Positions 6,399 to 11,898 are shown, counted from the stretch's first letter. The stretch: 15,773 nt of DNA from Candidatus Pacearchaeota archaeon (GCA_016181905.1 JACOYM010000036.1:1-15773); one strand, 5' to 3'. Notes: generated from the letters alone by a model not told the origin. Translations and numbers: made by a program.

Positions 6399-6547
6399 CG
6401 GCGGCTCTAAACCCAAAACTTTGGATTTTCGGCTTCGCCCTCACTTCGCCTAACAGGCATTAAGAGGTTACACTCTGTTGCACCTCACCATGTCCAAATT
6501 GCCTTCAGCAACTTCTCATATTCCCAAGTTATAAATAATTGCCAGAA
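6399..6547. other. non-coding stretch with short hairpins, sepF to htrA
   Basis: There is no gene here. The stretch is GC-richer than the flanking promoters. It holds two direct copies of CTTCGCC (6433-6439, 6444-6450), the first inside GGCTTCGCC. It also holds CCAAAACTTTGG (6413-6424), GCCTAACAGGC (6448-6458), and a GAGGT/ACCTC pair (6464-6468 with 6482-6486). It could be the 3' region of the sepF transcript, a small RNA, or the relic of a repeat element. I recognise no RNA family. Confidence 0.4.
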
Positions 6548-6943
6548 TTAATATGCCTCAAACTCTTCCTTGGGCTTTGGCTTTGGGGCTTCTTGCCTGT
6601 AGATTGTTGCAAATTGAGGCGTGGCAATTATTATATTCTCCCCAAATCCTGCAACAGTTCCTTCTATTGCGTCTACTGTCTTTTTTATCTTTGACACTGC
6701 CCTTTTAAGCTCTATGATATCCTTGCCTTTTAATGGCTTAATGTCAATAATGGCAATTGTGAATCCCTGCCTAAGAGCATTAAGAATGTGATTAACATCT
6801 TCAAATTTTCTGAGAACAAATGGCTTTACAATAACCTTTGATTTTTCCACCTCTTCGCCTAAATCCAATTCTATGTATTCTGCATCTTGGCTTTTTGAGC
6901 CAAAAATTTTGAAAAGATTGTCTTTTATACTTTTAATCACCAT
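6548..6943 (-). CDS. sepF: cell division protein SepF (archaeal type)
   Basis: SepF is the membrane anchor of the FtsZ ring in archaea that use FtsZ. This protein of 131 residues has an N-terminal amphipathic, positively charged helix (MVIKSIKDNLFKIFGS) suited to membrane binding. A linker follows, then the SepF core (about 36-112). Core phrases include VIVKPFVLRKFEDVNHIL, GFTIAIIDIKPLKGKDI and AIEGTVAGFGENIIIATP. The C-terminal tail is rich in proline, lysine and glutamate. It follows pfdB on the same strand after a 328-nt gap and has its own TATA box. FtsZ, its expected partner, is encoded 3.1 kb away on the same strand, although that gene is split. The assignment is strong by motif pattern. 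Confidence 0.88.
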   Translation of the reverse strand: MVIKSIKDNLFKIFGSKSQDAEYIELDLGEEVEKSKVIVKPFVLRKFEDVNHILNALRQGFTIAIIDIKPLKGKDIIELKRAVSKIKKTVDAIEGTVAGFGENIIIATPQFATIYRQEAPKPKPKEEFEAY

Positions 6944-6964
6944 ACTAAAAACATAAGTTCTGGG

Positions 6965-6976
6965 TTTATAAATATT
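6965..6976 (-). promoter_or_regulatory. TATA box of sepF
   Basis: AATATTTATAAA on the minus strand, centred about 27 nt before the ATG at 6943, giving a leaderless mRNA. It shows that sepF need not depend on the upstream ribosomal transcript. Confidence 0.6.
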
Positions 6977-7271
6977 TCGATAGTCTGTGATAGCTTAATT
7001 CCTAGAAATTATTGGGCAATTTGTTATCGACATCAAGAAAAATCAGAAAATTGCCTGAGGCTTTTATCGACGATAATTCTTTGGCAGAGCCTACAAACTT
7101 CTAATTATAGCTGCCAATTTTAATATGTTTAAAGAAAAGGGCGCTAAGGACATATCTATTTTAGCGCTGGCTTTGGTATAGTAGAATTATAGGAAAAGAA
7201 ATTAATTTCATGCCTTTCTTTTCCTGTCTATCCGGGAAAAAACTTCCGAAAATTAATTTCCCCCGATATAA
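6977..7271. other. 295-nt non-coding region rich in inverted repeats
   Basis: No convincing gene lies between pfdB and the sepF promoter. I see GGCAATTT/AAATTGCC (7015-7022 with 7048-7055), GCGCTAA/TTAGCGC (7141-7147 with 7161-7167), and GGAAAAGAAA/TTTCTTTTCC (7192-7201 with 7215-7224, 13-nt loop). There is also a GGGAAA/TTTCCC pairing around 7234-7262, and AATTAATTTC occurs twice. The two hairpins nearest pfdB could end the rpl37ae-rpoP-pfdB transcript. The rest might hold a structured RNA, but I recognise no C/D box, H/ACA or other family. Confidence 0.4.
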
Positions 7272-7607
7272 TCAGCTCAATTTTTTTGTTATTTCTTCCT
7301 TTAGCTTCTCTATTTTTTCGCTTATTAAATCCTCTTGTTTTTGTATTGAATTAAGCCTTAGATTAAGAAGCTTTTTCTTGTCATCAAGCTCTTTTTCTAA
7401 TTCTGCTTTGTCTGTCTTTATCATAATCTGGCCGACTATTTTAAATGCATCATCCTTTGTTTTTTTAAGCTCTTCAAGGGCATTGCTTGTTTCGCTTAGC
7501 TCAATCTGAAATGCCTGTTTCTGCAGCAAAAGATTTTGTATAGTCTGCTCAAGGCTCTGCAATTCCTGTATGCTTCTCTCTGTTTCTTTGTCAATTTGCC
7601 TTTGCAT
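7272..7607 (-). CDS. pfdB: prefoldin subunit beta
   Basis: Prefoldin is a hexameric chaperone (two alpha and four beta subunits) that holds unfolded proteins in its coiled-coil tentacles. This protein of 111 residues has the beta-subunit layout. An N-terminal coiled-coil helix contains LEQTIQNLLLQKQAFQIELS, the short hairpin region has KTKDDAFKIVGQIMIKTDKA, and a C-terminal coiled coil ends EKIEKLKEEITKKLS. The length is close to the usual 115-120. It starts 2 nt after the rpoP stop, so the two are almost certainly one mRNA. This rpl37ae-rpoP-pfdB order is widespread in archaea. No sequence oddities are seen. Confidence 0.9.
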   Translation of the reverse strand: MQRQIDKETERSIQELQSLEQTIQNLLLQKQAFQIELSETSNALEELKKTKDDAFKIVGQIMIKTDKAELEKELDDKKKLLNLRLNSIQKQEDLISEKIEKLKEEITKKLS

Positions 7608-7609
7608 TT

Positions 7610-7747
7610 TTATACAGCCTTTATTTTAATTATCTGTTTTCTTGGCTTGTAAAATATCTTAGAATCGCAGTAAGGGCAGACAAAACGCTTTTCGAGTGCT
7701 TTGTGAGATGTTTGTTTCCCGCATTTAAAACATTTGTATATTGCCAT
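7610..7747 (-). CDS. rpoP: DNA-directed RNA polymerase subunit P (Rpo12)
   Basis: This short gene encodes 45 residues: MAIYKCFKCGKQTSHKALEK, then RFVCPYCDSKIFYKPRKQII and KIKAV. It is the zinc-ribbon subunit Rpo12/P of archaeal RNA polymerase, equivalent to eukaryotic Rpb12, which helps to hold subunits Rpo3 and Rpo10 and to open the promoter. Zinc ligands are C6, C9, C24 and C27, in two CxxC pairs. IFYKPR matches the conserved C-terminal motif. The length is normal for the family. A TATA box at 7789-7799 lies about 47 nt upstream, and the stop is 2 nt before pfdB. Confidence 0.9.
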   Translation of the reverse strand: MAIYKCFKCGKQTSHKALEKRFVCPYCDSKIFYKPRKQIIKIKAV

Positions 7748-7788
7748 TTTGTCTTATGCTTTTTATTTATTTATTCTTAAAATTTGCA

Positions 7789-7799
7789 GTTTATAAACC
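7789..7799 (-). promoter_or_regulatory. candidate TATA box, rpoP-pfdB
   Basis: GTTTATAAAC in the 63-nt gap after rpl37ae, about 47 nt before the rpoP ATG, predicting a leader of about 20 nt. Confidence 0.45.
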
Positions 7800-7810
7800 T
7801 TTTATTCTTG

Positions 7811-8026
7811 CTATTCAATGTAATAGGCGTGTGACGCAGTTTTTTTTCCGCATTTCTTGCATAGCCAGATTCCTTTGGACAGCCTTTTTAAGGATTTTTT
7901 CTTGCAAAATGGGCAGGTTTGCTTTATTTTTTGTTTTGCTTCAATTTTTGAAATTCTTTCCCTGACATTCTTTCCATATTTGCTTCCAAATCTTCCTGAT
8001 GCTTTTACCTTTCTTGTTTTTACCAT
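7811..8026 (-). CDS. rpl37ae: 50S ribosomal protein L37Ae (eL43)
   Basis: This is a zinc-ribbon protein of the large ribosomal subunit with 71 residues. The start is MVKTRKVKASGRFGSKYGKN, the typical archaeal L37Ae N terminus. The ribbon uses C38 and C41 (CPFC) with C56 and C59 (CKKC). The frame stays open upstream to 8125, but that stretch is the tRNA-Pro gene, so the ATG at 8026 is the true start. It follows the tRNA by 22 nt, and no TATA box lies at a suitable distance before it. It is probably transcribed from the tRNA promoter and released by tRNA 3' processing. AGGG about 6 nt upstream is a partial SD. Confidence 0.92.
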   Translation of the reverse strand: MVKTRKVKASGRFGSKYGKNVRERISKIEAKQKIKQTCPFCKKKSLKRLSKGIWLCKKCGKKTASHAYYIE

Positions 8027-8048
8027 TTTTCCCTGAATAAACCATGAA

Positions 8049-8123
8049 TGGGGCTGCCAAGATTTGAACTTGGGTCGCATGCTCCCAAAGCACGAAGCCT
8101 GAACCAGACTAGCCGACAGCCCC
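8049..8123 (-). tRNA. tRNA-Pro (anticodon TGG)
   Basis: A complete 75-nt cloverleaf can be drawn. The acceptor GGGGCTG pairs with CAGCCCC and has discriminator A. The D arm contains GG at 18-19. The anticodon stem is CGTGC/GCATG and the loop TTTGGGA gives anticodon TGG followed by G37, as usual for proline. The T arm is CCAAG-TTCAAAT-CTTGG. No 3' CCA is encoded and no intron is seen. Confidence 0.93.
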
Positions 8124-8147
8124 ATTATAAGTTAGTGGGCTGTGCTG

Positions 8148-8158
8148 ATTTATAAATA
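8148..8158 (-). promoter_or_regulatory. TATA box of tRNA-Pro
   Basis: TATTTATAAAT on the minus strand, about 25-30 nt before the tRNA 5' end, in the gap after rpl11. It probably also drives rpl37ae. Confidence 0.6.
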
Positions 8159-8161
8159 TAC

Positions 8162-8878
8162 TTATTTTTTGGCAGATGGCTTTTCTGCTTTTGCTTCTGC
8201 TGTTTTTGCCGGTGTTTTCTCTTCTGTTTTTGCAGATGTTTCCGCTGCAGCTGCTGTTCCAGCAGCGCCTGCCGCGGCAACCTTGGCTGCCTCTTTCTCT
8301 GCTTTCTCTGCCTCTTCTTTCTTAATTAATTCATCCTGCTTTACCTTTAAAATTGAGAAATATTCCTGAAGTTTTTTCTTTTTGTCATCGCTGGCTGATG
8401 TTACCTGGGCGCTTATCTCCTTGTCATATTTTCCAGCGTCTATTTCCTTCTCTGTCTCTTTTGGGTTTTTATCTTCTATAAGAATCCCCAAGCTAACACA
8501 GCTTCCCACAACTGACTTGACTGCTGATTTAAAATCCTTGCACAGCATTCCGGGCATTTTTGTTTGAGCAACAGATATTATCTGCTCAATTGCAGCATTT
8601 GCAACATTAATCTTTTTATGCTGCCCAGAGCCTTTCTCTATCCCCAACTCCTTTTTAAGAAGCTCTGAGACCGGCGGTGTGAAAACATTAATTGTGAAGT
8701 TTTTTGTTTTGGCATCAACATCAAGCTCTATCGGAACCTTTATGCCTTTAAAAGAAATGGTTGCCTTATTAACATCTTGTATTACCTTTCCTATATTTAT
8801 TCCTGCAGGCCCAAGCTTCTGGCTTAATGCTGGCCCCGGCTTCATGTCGCCTGCGTCGACTAATAGTTTTATTTTCAT
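8162..8878 (-). CDS. rpl11: 50S ribosomal protein L11 (uL11) with long C-terminal tail
   Basis: L11 binds 23S rRNA at the GTPase-associated centre and contacts the stalk. Residues 1 to about 165 are the normal two-domain protein. Domain 1 includes DAGDMKPGPALSQKLGPAGI, and the RNA-binding domain includes NVANAAIEQIISVAQTKMPG and VVGSCVSLGILIEDKNP. From about 170 a tail of roughly 70 residues follows, rich in Ala, Lys and Glu (KEEAEKAEKEAAKVAAAGAA and a last segment ending EKPSAKK). Archaeal L11 is usually about 160-165 residues, so the 238-residue length is unusual. The gene starts 8 nt after spt5 and should share its mRNA. L1, L10 and P1, its common neighbours, do not follow; tRNA-Pro does. 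Confidence 0.93.
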   Translation of the reverse strand: MKIKLLVDAGDMKPGPALSQKLGPAGINIGKVIQDVNKATISFKGIKVPIELDVDAKTKNFTINVFTPPVSELLKKELGIEKGSGQHKKINVANAAIEQIISVAQTKMPGMLCKDFKSAVKSVVGSCVSLGILIEDKNPKETEKEIDAGKYDKEISAQVTSASDDKKKKLQEYFSILKVKQDELIKKEEAEKAEKEAAKVAAAGAAGTAAAAETSAKTEEKTPAKTAEAKAEKPSAKK

Positions 8879-8886
8879 TTTATATT

Positions 8887-9369
8887 TTATTGCTCTTCCT
8901 CCCTTGCATCTTCTGTGCCTTCTGACTCTTCCTTTTCCCTTCTTATTACCTTTACGTTATCTATCTTTACTGTCACTGGAATAGGAACAGTTGCCCCAAG
9001 CAAAGAAACAAGAACCTCGCCTTTTTGCTTGTCAACCCTCAGCACTCTGGCCTTCTCCTTCTTGAATGGCTCTGAGATAATCTCAACAATATCACTTTTT
9101 TCTATGTTAACAGCAGTTATTTGAGGCTCTATCATATTTTTAATTTCCTCATACTCAATGGTTTTTCCTATAATGCCTTTTGTGTATGGAAGGTCAAACA
9201 CAGCCTCTTCTGCTGTTTCCCTGTCCAAGGCTTCAAGAAAGATATACCCCCTCAAGCCATGCGGCCTTGCTATGCTGTATGCCTCCAATTGCTTGTTTTT
9301 CACTCTATCCTCTATTAAGTCAAGCGCCTTGTCTTCCTTGTTTGTTGTGACCTTGATAACGAAAATCAT
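8887..9369 (-). CDS. spt5: transcription elongation factor Spt5 (NusG family)
   Basis: Spt5, with Spt4, binds the RNA polymerase clamp and keeps transcription processive; it is the archaeal counterpart of NusG. The protein has 160 residues. The NGN domain (about 1-83) is recognised by FVIKVTTNKEDKALDLIEDR, GLRGYIFLEA and LPYTKGIIGKTI. The KOW domain (about 90-146) has DIVEIISEPFKKEKARVLRV and GEVLVSLLGATVPIPVTV. A short acidic tail (EESEGTEDAREEEQ) follows. An SD-like GAGGGG lies 8 nt before the ATG at 9369. Unlike most genes here it seems to have a leader, because the nearest TATA box is about 95 nt upstream. The order secE-spt5-rpl11 is conserved in archaea. Confidence 0.92.
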   Translation of the reverse strand: MIFVIKVTTNKEDKALDLIEDRVKNKQLEAYSIARPHGLRGYIFLEALDRETAEEAVFDLPYTKGIIGKTIEYEEIKNMIEPQITAVNIEKSDIVEIISEPFKKEKARVLRVDKQKGEVLVSLLGATVPIPVTVKIDNVKVIRREKEESEGTEDAREEEQ

Positions 9370-9397
9370 TGCATGAACCCCTCTTCATTTAGCCCAA

Positions 9398-9433
9398 CTC
9401 ACAAAACCAGCAAAGTTTAAAAAGTTTTGTGAG
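9398..9433 (-). promoter_or_regulatory. hairpin in the spt5-rpl11 leader
   Basis: CTCACAAAAC (9398-9407) and GTTTTGTGAG (9424-9433) are perfect 10-bp inverted repeats with a 16-nt loop. They lie between the TATA box and the spt5 start and so should be in the mRNA leader. An RNA hairpin controlling translation or attenuation, or a terminator for secE read-through, are the main options. Confidence 0.5.
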
Positions 9434-9459
9434 AAGGATGAATTTATTAAAAAAAGTGG

Positions 9460-9470
9460 CATTATAAATG
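9460..9470 (-). promoter_or_regulatory. candidate TATA box, spt5-rpl11
   Basis: CATTTATAATG on the minus strand, 13 nt past the secE stop and about 95 nt before the spt5 ATG. It is the best TATA match in the gap and predicts a leader of about 70 nt. Confidence 0.45.
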
Positions 9471-9483
9471 TTTCTATGTTGTT

Positions 9484-9663
9484 TTACCTGAAAAAATTGA
9501 TTATAAACGAGATTATAAAGCCTATCACCCCTAAAATCAGTATTCCAAAGGCAGATATCTTTGAGATGTCCCTGAACTCTTTTGAGGTGGGCTTTCTTAA
9601 AATATGCCATACCCTTACAGATTTTGCAAAAAAGTCCTTGATGTTTTGAGTTATATTATTCAT
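9484..9663 (-). CDS. secE: protein translocase subunit SecE / Sec61-gamma
   Basis: This short gene of 59 residues encodes the small clamp subunit of the SecYE translocon in the cell membrane. The amphipathic helix that lies on the membrane surface carries VWHILRKPTSKEFRDISKIS, a close match to archaeal SecE. The single membrane helix is FGILILGVIGFIISFIINFF. The length matches the archaeal norm of about 55-65. Its start at 9663 is supported by a TATA box 26 nt upstream (9685-9693). An overlapping ORF at 9389-9610 in another frame is a shadow. Confidence 0.92.
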   Translation of the reverse strand: MNNITQNIKDFFAKSVRVWHILRKPTSKEFRDISKISAFGILILGVIGFIISFIINFFR

Positions 9664-9684
9664 ATTAAAGCAAGAAGATTGATG

Positions 9685-9693
9685 TTTTTAAAG
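9685..9693 (-). promoter_or_regulatory. TATA box of secE
   Basis: CTTTAAAAA on the minus strand, centred about 26 nt before the ATG at 9663, in the 67-nt gap after the small unknown gene. Confidence 0.5.
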
Positions 9694-9730
9694 ATTTGTT
9701 TTGGAAAAATAAAGATTTTGTTTAGAACAA

Positions 9731-10006
9731 TTATCTGATTATCTGAAGCTCTTCTGCACTTTTATAAAGTTGTTCTCTTATGTTTAGTTCAGAAATAAGC
9801 TCTTTACGCCTTATGTGATATTGCAGTGTTGTCATTTTATTATCTAAATCAGTTCTGTCTAAAATTACTTCAGACTCTTCTGCTTCTGCATCTACAGAGT
9901 GGGATGGACAATCTATCATACTTTCTATATACGTATCTTTCAATCTGACCAGTGTGTCAATCAATTCTCCAAGCTTCATATCTTTTGGTTGTTTTTTTTC
10001 TATCAT
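9731..10006 (-). CDS. hypothetical small helical protein between ftsZ and secE
   Basis: This gene encodes 91 residues that I do not recognise. The sequence is mostly helical and highly charged. A first segment (KLGELIDTLVRLKDTYIESM) is followed by an acidic linker (DAEAEESEVILDRTD) and a second amphipathic helix (LQYHIRRKELISELNIREQL). It has one cysteine, no signal peptide and no membrane helix. It starts 24 nt after the end of the ftsZ 3' part on the same strand with no clear TATA box at the right distance, so it is probably co-transcribed with ftsZ. Its place in an otherwise conserved ftsZ-secE-spt5-rpl11 cluster is unusual and may point to a division or secretion role, which is inference. 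Confidence 0.6.
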   Translation of the reverse strand: MIEKKQPKDMKLGELIDTLVRLKDTYIESMIDCPSHSVDAEAEESEVILDRTDLDNKMTTLQYHIRRKELISELNIREQLYKSAEELQIIR

Positions 10007-10030
10007 GTTATAATAGCACTAACACTTTAT

Positions 10031-10531
10031 TCACTCCTCCAAAAACTCAATGCCAAGCTCATCTTCTATCTCTTTCTGCTCTTTCCTAGATGCAGTGTCT
10101 CTTGAGCCGACTATCTGCTTGCTCTTTACTCCTGTGACAATCAGCATAACCCTTATTGTTTTTTCCATGTCCTCGCTTATCTGCGCGCCCCATATCATTT
10201 TTGCCTCAGTATTAAGCCTGCTTCCTACTGTTTCAATTATTCTCTTTGATTCATCAAGGCTTAAATCCTCCCCTCCGACAATATTGATAAGAGCGCCTGC
10301 AGCATCTGAAATTTCCACATCAAGCAAAGGATTGTTTAATGCCTTTTCAACAGCCTCTTCTGCTCTTTGTTTGCTGTCTGATTCTCCCACCCCTATCAGA
10401 GAAACACCCCCGTTGCTCATTACAGCCTTGATGTCTGCAAAGTCCAGATTAACCAATCCTGCCTTGGTGACAAGCTCTGTTGTTCCCTTGACTGCATTTG
10501 TCTGGATTTCATCTGCAACCTTACTTATCAT
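10031..10531 (-). CDS. ftsZ: FtsZ, C-terminal part (split gene)
   Basis: This ORF of 166 residues continues FtsZ from within helix H7 ([20 protein letters not shown]). It includes the T7 synergy loop N28-L-D30-F-A-D33, which completes the GTPase site of the next subunit in a filament. The activation domain follows ([43 protein letters not shown]). The C-terminal peptide [10 protein letters not shown] is of the type that binds SepF in archaea. It begins at an ATG (10531) inside the last codons of the N-terminal ORF and overlaps it by 11 nt in another frame. That overlap could couple translation. Alignment with archaeal FtsZ from memory shows that about 14 residues before KVADE are missing, including the Phe that stacks on the guanine. 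Sequence conservation elsewhere argues against long decay. Confidence 0.85.
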   Translation of the reverse strand: MISKVADEIQTNAVKGTTELVTKAGLVNLDFADIKAVMSNGGVSLIGVGESDSKQRAEEAVEKALNNPLLDVEISDAAGALINIVGGEDLSLDESKRIIETVGSRLNTEAKMIWGAQISEDMEKTIRVMLIVTGVKSKQIVGSRDTASRKEQKEIEDELGIEFLEE

Positions 10532-11081
10532 TTGGTATGATTATAAGAGTGTCAACAACATCCTGCATTCTTTCCAGGCCATATAAAGAATTTTCCACCC
10601 TCTTTTTTCCTTCTATAGTAAAAGGCAAGGTAACTACGCCGATTGTTAATGCGCCCTGCTTCTTGGCAACCTCTGCAACAACCGGGGCTGCCCCTGTTCC
10701 TGTTCCCCCGCCCAAGCCGCATGTTATAAAAATCATATCTGAGCCAGAAAGCCTTTTTTTAATCTCCATCTCTGATTCCTTCGCAGCCTCTTCTCCCAGC
10801 TTTGGATTGCTTCCTGCCCCCAATCCCTGGGTTATTTCCCTTCCAATCAGTATCTTAAAGTCAGCATCTGTGTATAACAGGTCCTGGGCATCTGTGTTTA
10901 TTGCTATTAACTCTCCGCCTTTTATTCCAATCTCCTTCATCCTGCTTAATGTGTTGCCACCAGCGCCGCCAATGCCTATAACCTTTATCTTTGCATTCTG
11001 CTTTTTCAGAAGCTCCTCTAATTCCTTATCAATCTCCAAAACTTCCGGGCTTGTCTCTTTTCTTTCAAACACCTCTGCCAT
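10521..11081 (-). CDS. ftsZ: FtsZ, N-terminal GTPase part (split gene)
   Basis: FtsZ is the tubulin-like GTPase that forms the division ring. This ORF of 186 residues has the archaeal N-terminal extension (about 1-30) and then a complete Rossmann GTPase core: [41 protein letters not shown] and the tubulin signature GGGTGTG (124-130). It ends TLIIIPNDK followed by TAA. In intact archaeal FtsZ the text continues for about 14 residues and then KVADE. Here the bases after NDK are a single T and then AAGGTTGCAGAT, which is the KVAD sequence in another frame. This looks like a 41-bp deletion. A TATA box at 11103-11113 fits the start at 11081. The options are two-piece FtsZ, a recent pseudogene, or an assembly error. 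Confidence 0.88.
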   Translation of the reverse strand: MAEVFERKETSPEVLEIDKELEELLKKQNAKIKVIGIGGAGGNTLSRMKEIGIKGGELIAINTDAQDLLYTDADFKILIGREITQGLGAGSNPKLGEEAAKESEMEIKKRLSGSDMIFITCGLGGGTGTGAAPVVAEVAKKQGALTIGVVTLPFTIEGKKRVENSLYGLERMQDVVDTLIIIPNDK

Positions 11082-11102
11082 AATTTATAGAGAAGTGCAG
11101 AG

Positions 11103-11113
11103 TTTATAAATTT
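11103..11113 (-). promoter_or_regulatory. TATA box of ftsZ
   Basis: AAATTTATAAA on the minus strand, centred 26 nt before the ATG at 11081, giving a leaderless mRNA. Confidence 0.6.
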
Positions 11114-11118
11114 AAGTG

Positions 11119-11162
11119 TCAAAAACCATATATTTTAGCATATTGTTTTTTATGGTTTTTGA
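11119..11162. repeat. 12-bp inverted repeat between FKBP gene and ftsZ
   Basis: TCAAAAACCATA (11119-11130) and TATGGTTTTTGA (11151-11162) are perfect inverted repeats with a 20-nt spacer. They lie 38 nt past the FKBP stop and directly upstream of the ftsZ TATA box. This could be the end hairpin of the FKBP transcript or an operator for ftsZ. Confidence 0.5.
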
Positions 11163-11200
11163 GGTGTTAAGAAATATATAAATTGGCTGAGTATTTATTT

Positions 11201-11872
11201 TTATTCTTTTATGGCTTCTTCTTTTTCTGCCTTCTCGGCTTTTTGTTTTGCTTCAAAAGCAATCTCAAGATTAAAAATCTCTTTAAACTTGCCTCTGAAC
11301 ATGCCTATAGCGCTTTCATACATTTTATCATCTATCTTAAAGACAGCTGTTTTGTCTTTAATCTCAAATTCAAATTTTTTCTTTAAAAAGAAATTGAGAA
11401 AGCTGCTTATCTTTTCGTCTAAATTTTCTATTTTTCTCAGTATTTTAAATTTATAGATTATATCCTTTCCTGCAAGAGGATTGTTAAAGTCTGTTATAAC
11501 CCTGCCTCCAGAGACAGCTATAACCCTGGCCAGCATGTTATCCAAAGCTAAAACAAGCCCGGGCTTTGGATTAATTTCTTTTTCAAGAAATATTCTCAGA
11601 GGAATCGTTTTTATTAAGCCGCGATTTCTCTCTCCGAAAGCATCTTTTTGGCTTAATTCAAGATTATACTCTTTTCCAGCCTCCTTTCCTTCAAGGGCTT
11701 TATCAAAGCCAGAAACAAGCATTCCCTGGCCAATACAAACAATCAACGGCTTTACATCATCCTTTCTAATCCCAAGTTTTTCTGCCTCCTGCTTTATTGT
11801 TGTATCAAAAATCTCTCCGTCTTTTACCCTTCCAGAGAATTCTATCTCGACAAAATCATTTTTTTTAACCAT
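11201..11872 (-). CDS. FKBP-type peptidyl-prolyl isomerase
   Basis: This is an archaeal FKBP/SlyD-like folding catalyst of 223 residues. The catalytic FKBP domain (about 1-150) begins MVKKNDFVEIEFSGRVKDGE with FDTT. It continues IVCIGQGMLVSGFDKALEGK and then the family flap region with QKDAFGERN. The inserted-in-flap (IF) chaperone domain lies at about 85-130. A C-terminal domain (about 150-205, including FLNFFLKKKFEFEIKDKTAV) and a charged tail (AEKAEKEEAIKE) follow. The family's long form has this extra domain. It has no signal peptide and is cytoplasmic. The frame is open far upstream, but that part is antisense to aIF5A, so MVKK at 11872 is the start. The gene is divergent from aIF5A across 55 nt. 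Confidence 0.88.
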   Translation of the reverse strand: MVKKNDFVEIEFSGRVKDGEIFDTTIKQEAEKLGIRKDDVKPLIVCIGQGMLVSGFDKALEGKEAGKEYNLELSQKDAFGERNRGLIKTIPLRIFLEKEINPKPGLVLALDNMLARVIAVSGGRVITDFNNPLAGKDIIYKFKILRKIENLDEKISSFLNFFLKKKFEFEIKDKTAVFKIDDKMYESAIGMFRGKFKEIFNLEIAFEAKQKAEKAEKEEAIKE

Positions 11873-11898
11873 TTTTCTTACAAAAGCATAAAACAAAT

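Noticed and set aside
8027..8125. Upstream extension of the L37Ae frame
   Set aside because: It runs through the tRNA-Pro gene. The conserved protein begins at the ATG at 8026.
8142..8369. Ala/Ser-rich plus-strand ORF
   Set aside because: It is the complement of the low-complexity L11 tail and the tRNA promoter.
9389..9610. 73-codon minus-strand ORF
   Set aside because: It overlaps secE in a different frame, while the secE frame has a clear family match.
10515..10540. Intein, intron or simple frameshift as the cause of the ftsZ break
   Set aside because: An intein or intron would add sequence, and a one-base frameshift would leave the 14 residues readable in another frame. Instead the residues are absent.
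10050..11109. Plus-strand ORFs of 178 and 203 codons opposite ftsZ
   Set aside because: They are antisense shadows of well-conserved FtsZ sequence, rich in Ser/Pro/Ile as such shadows usually are, with no motif or promoter.
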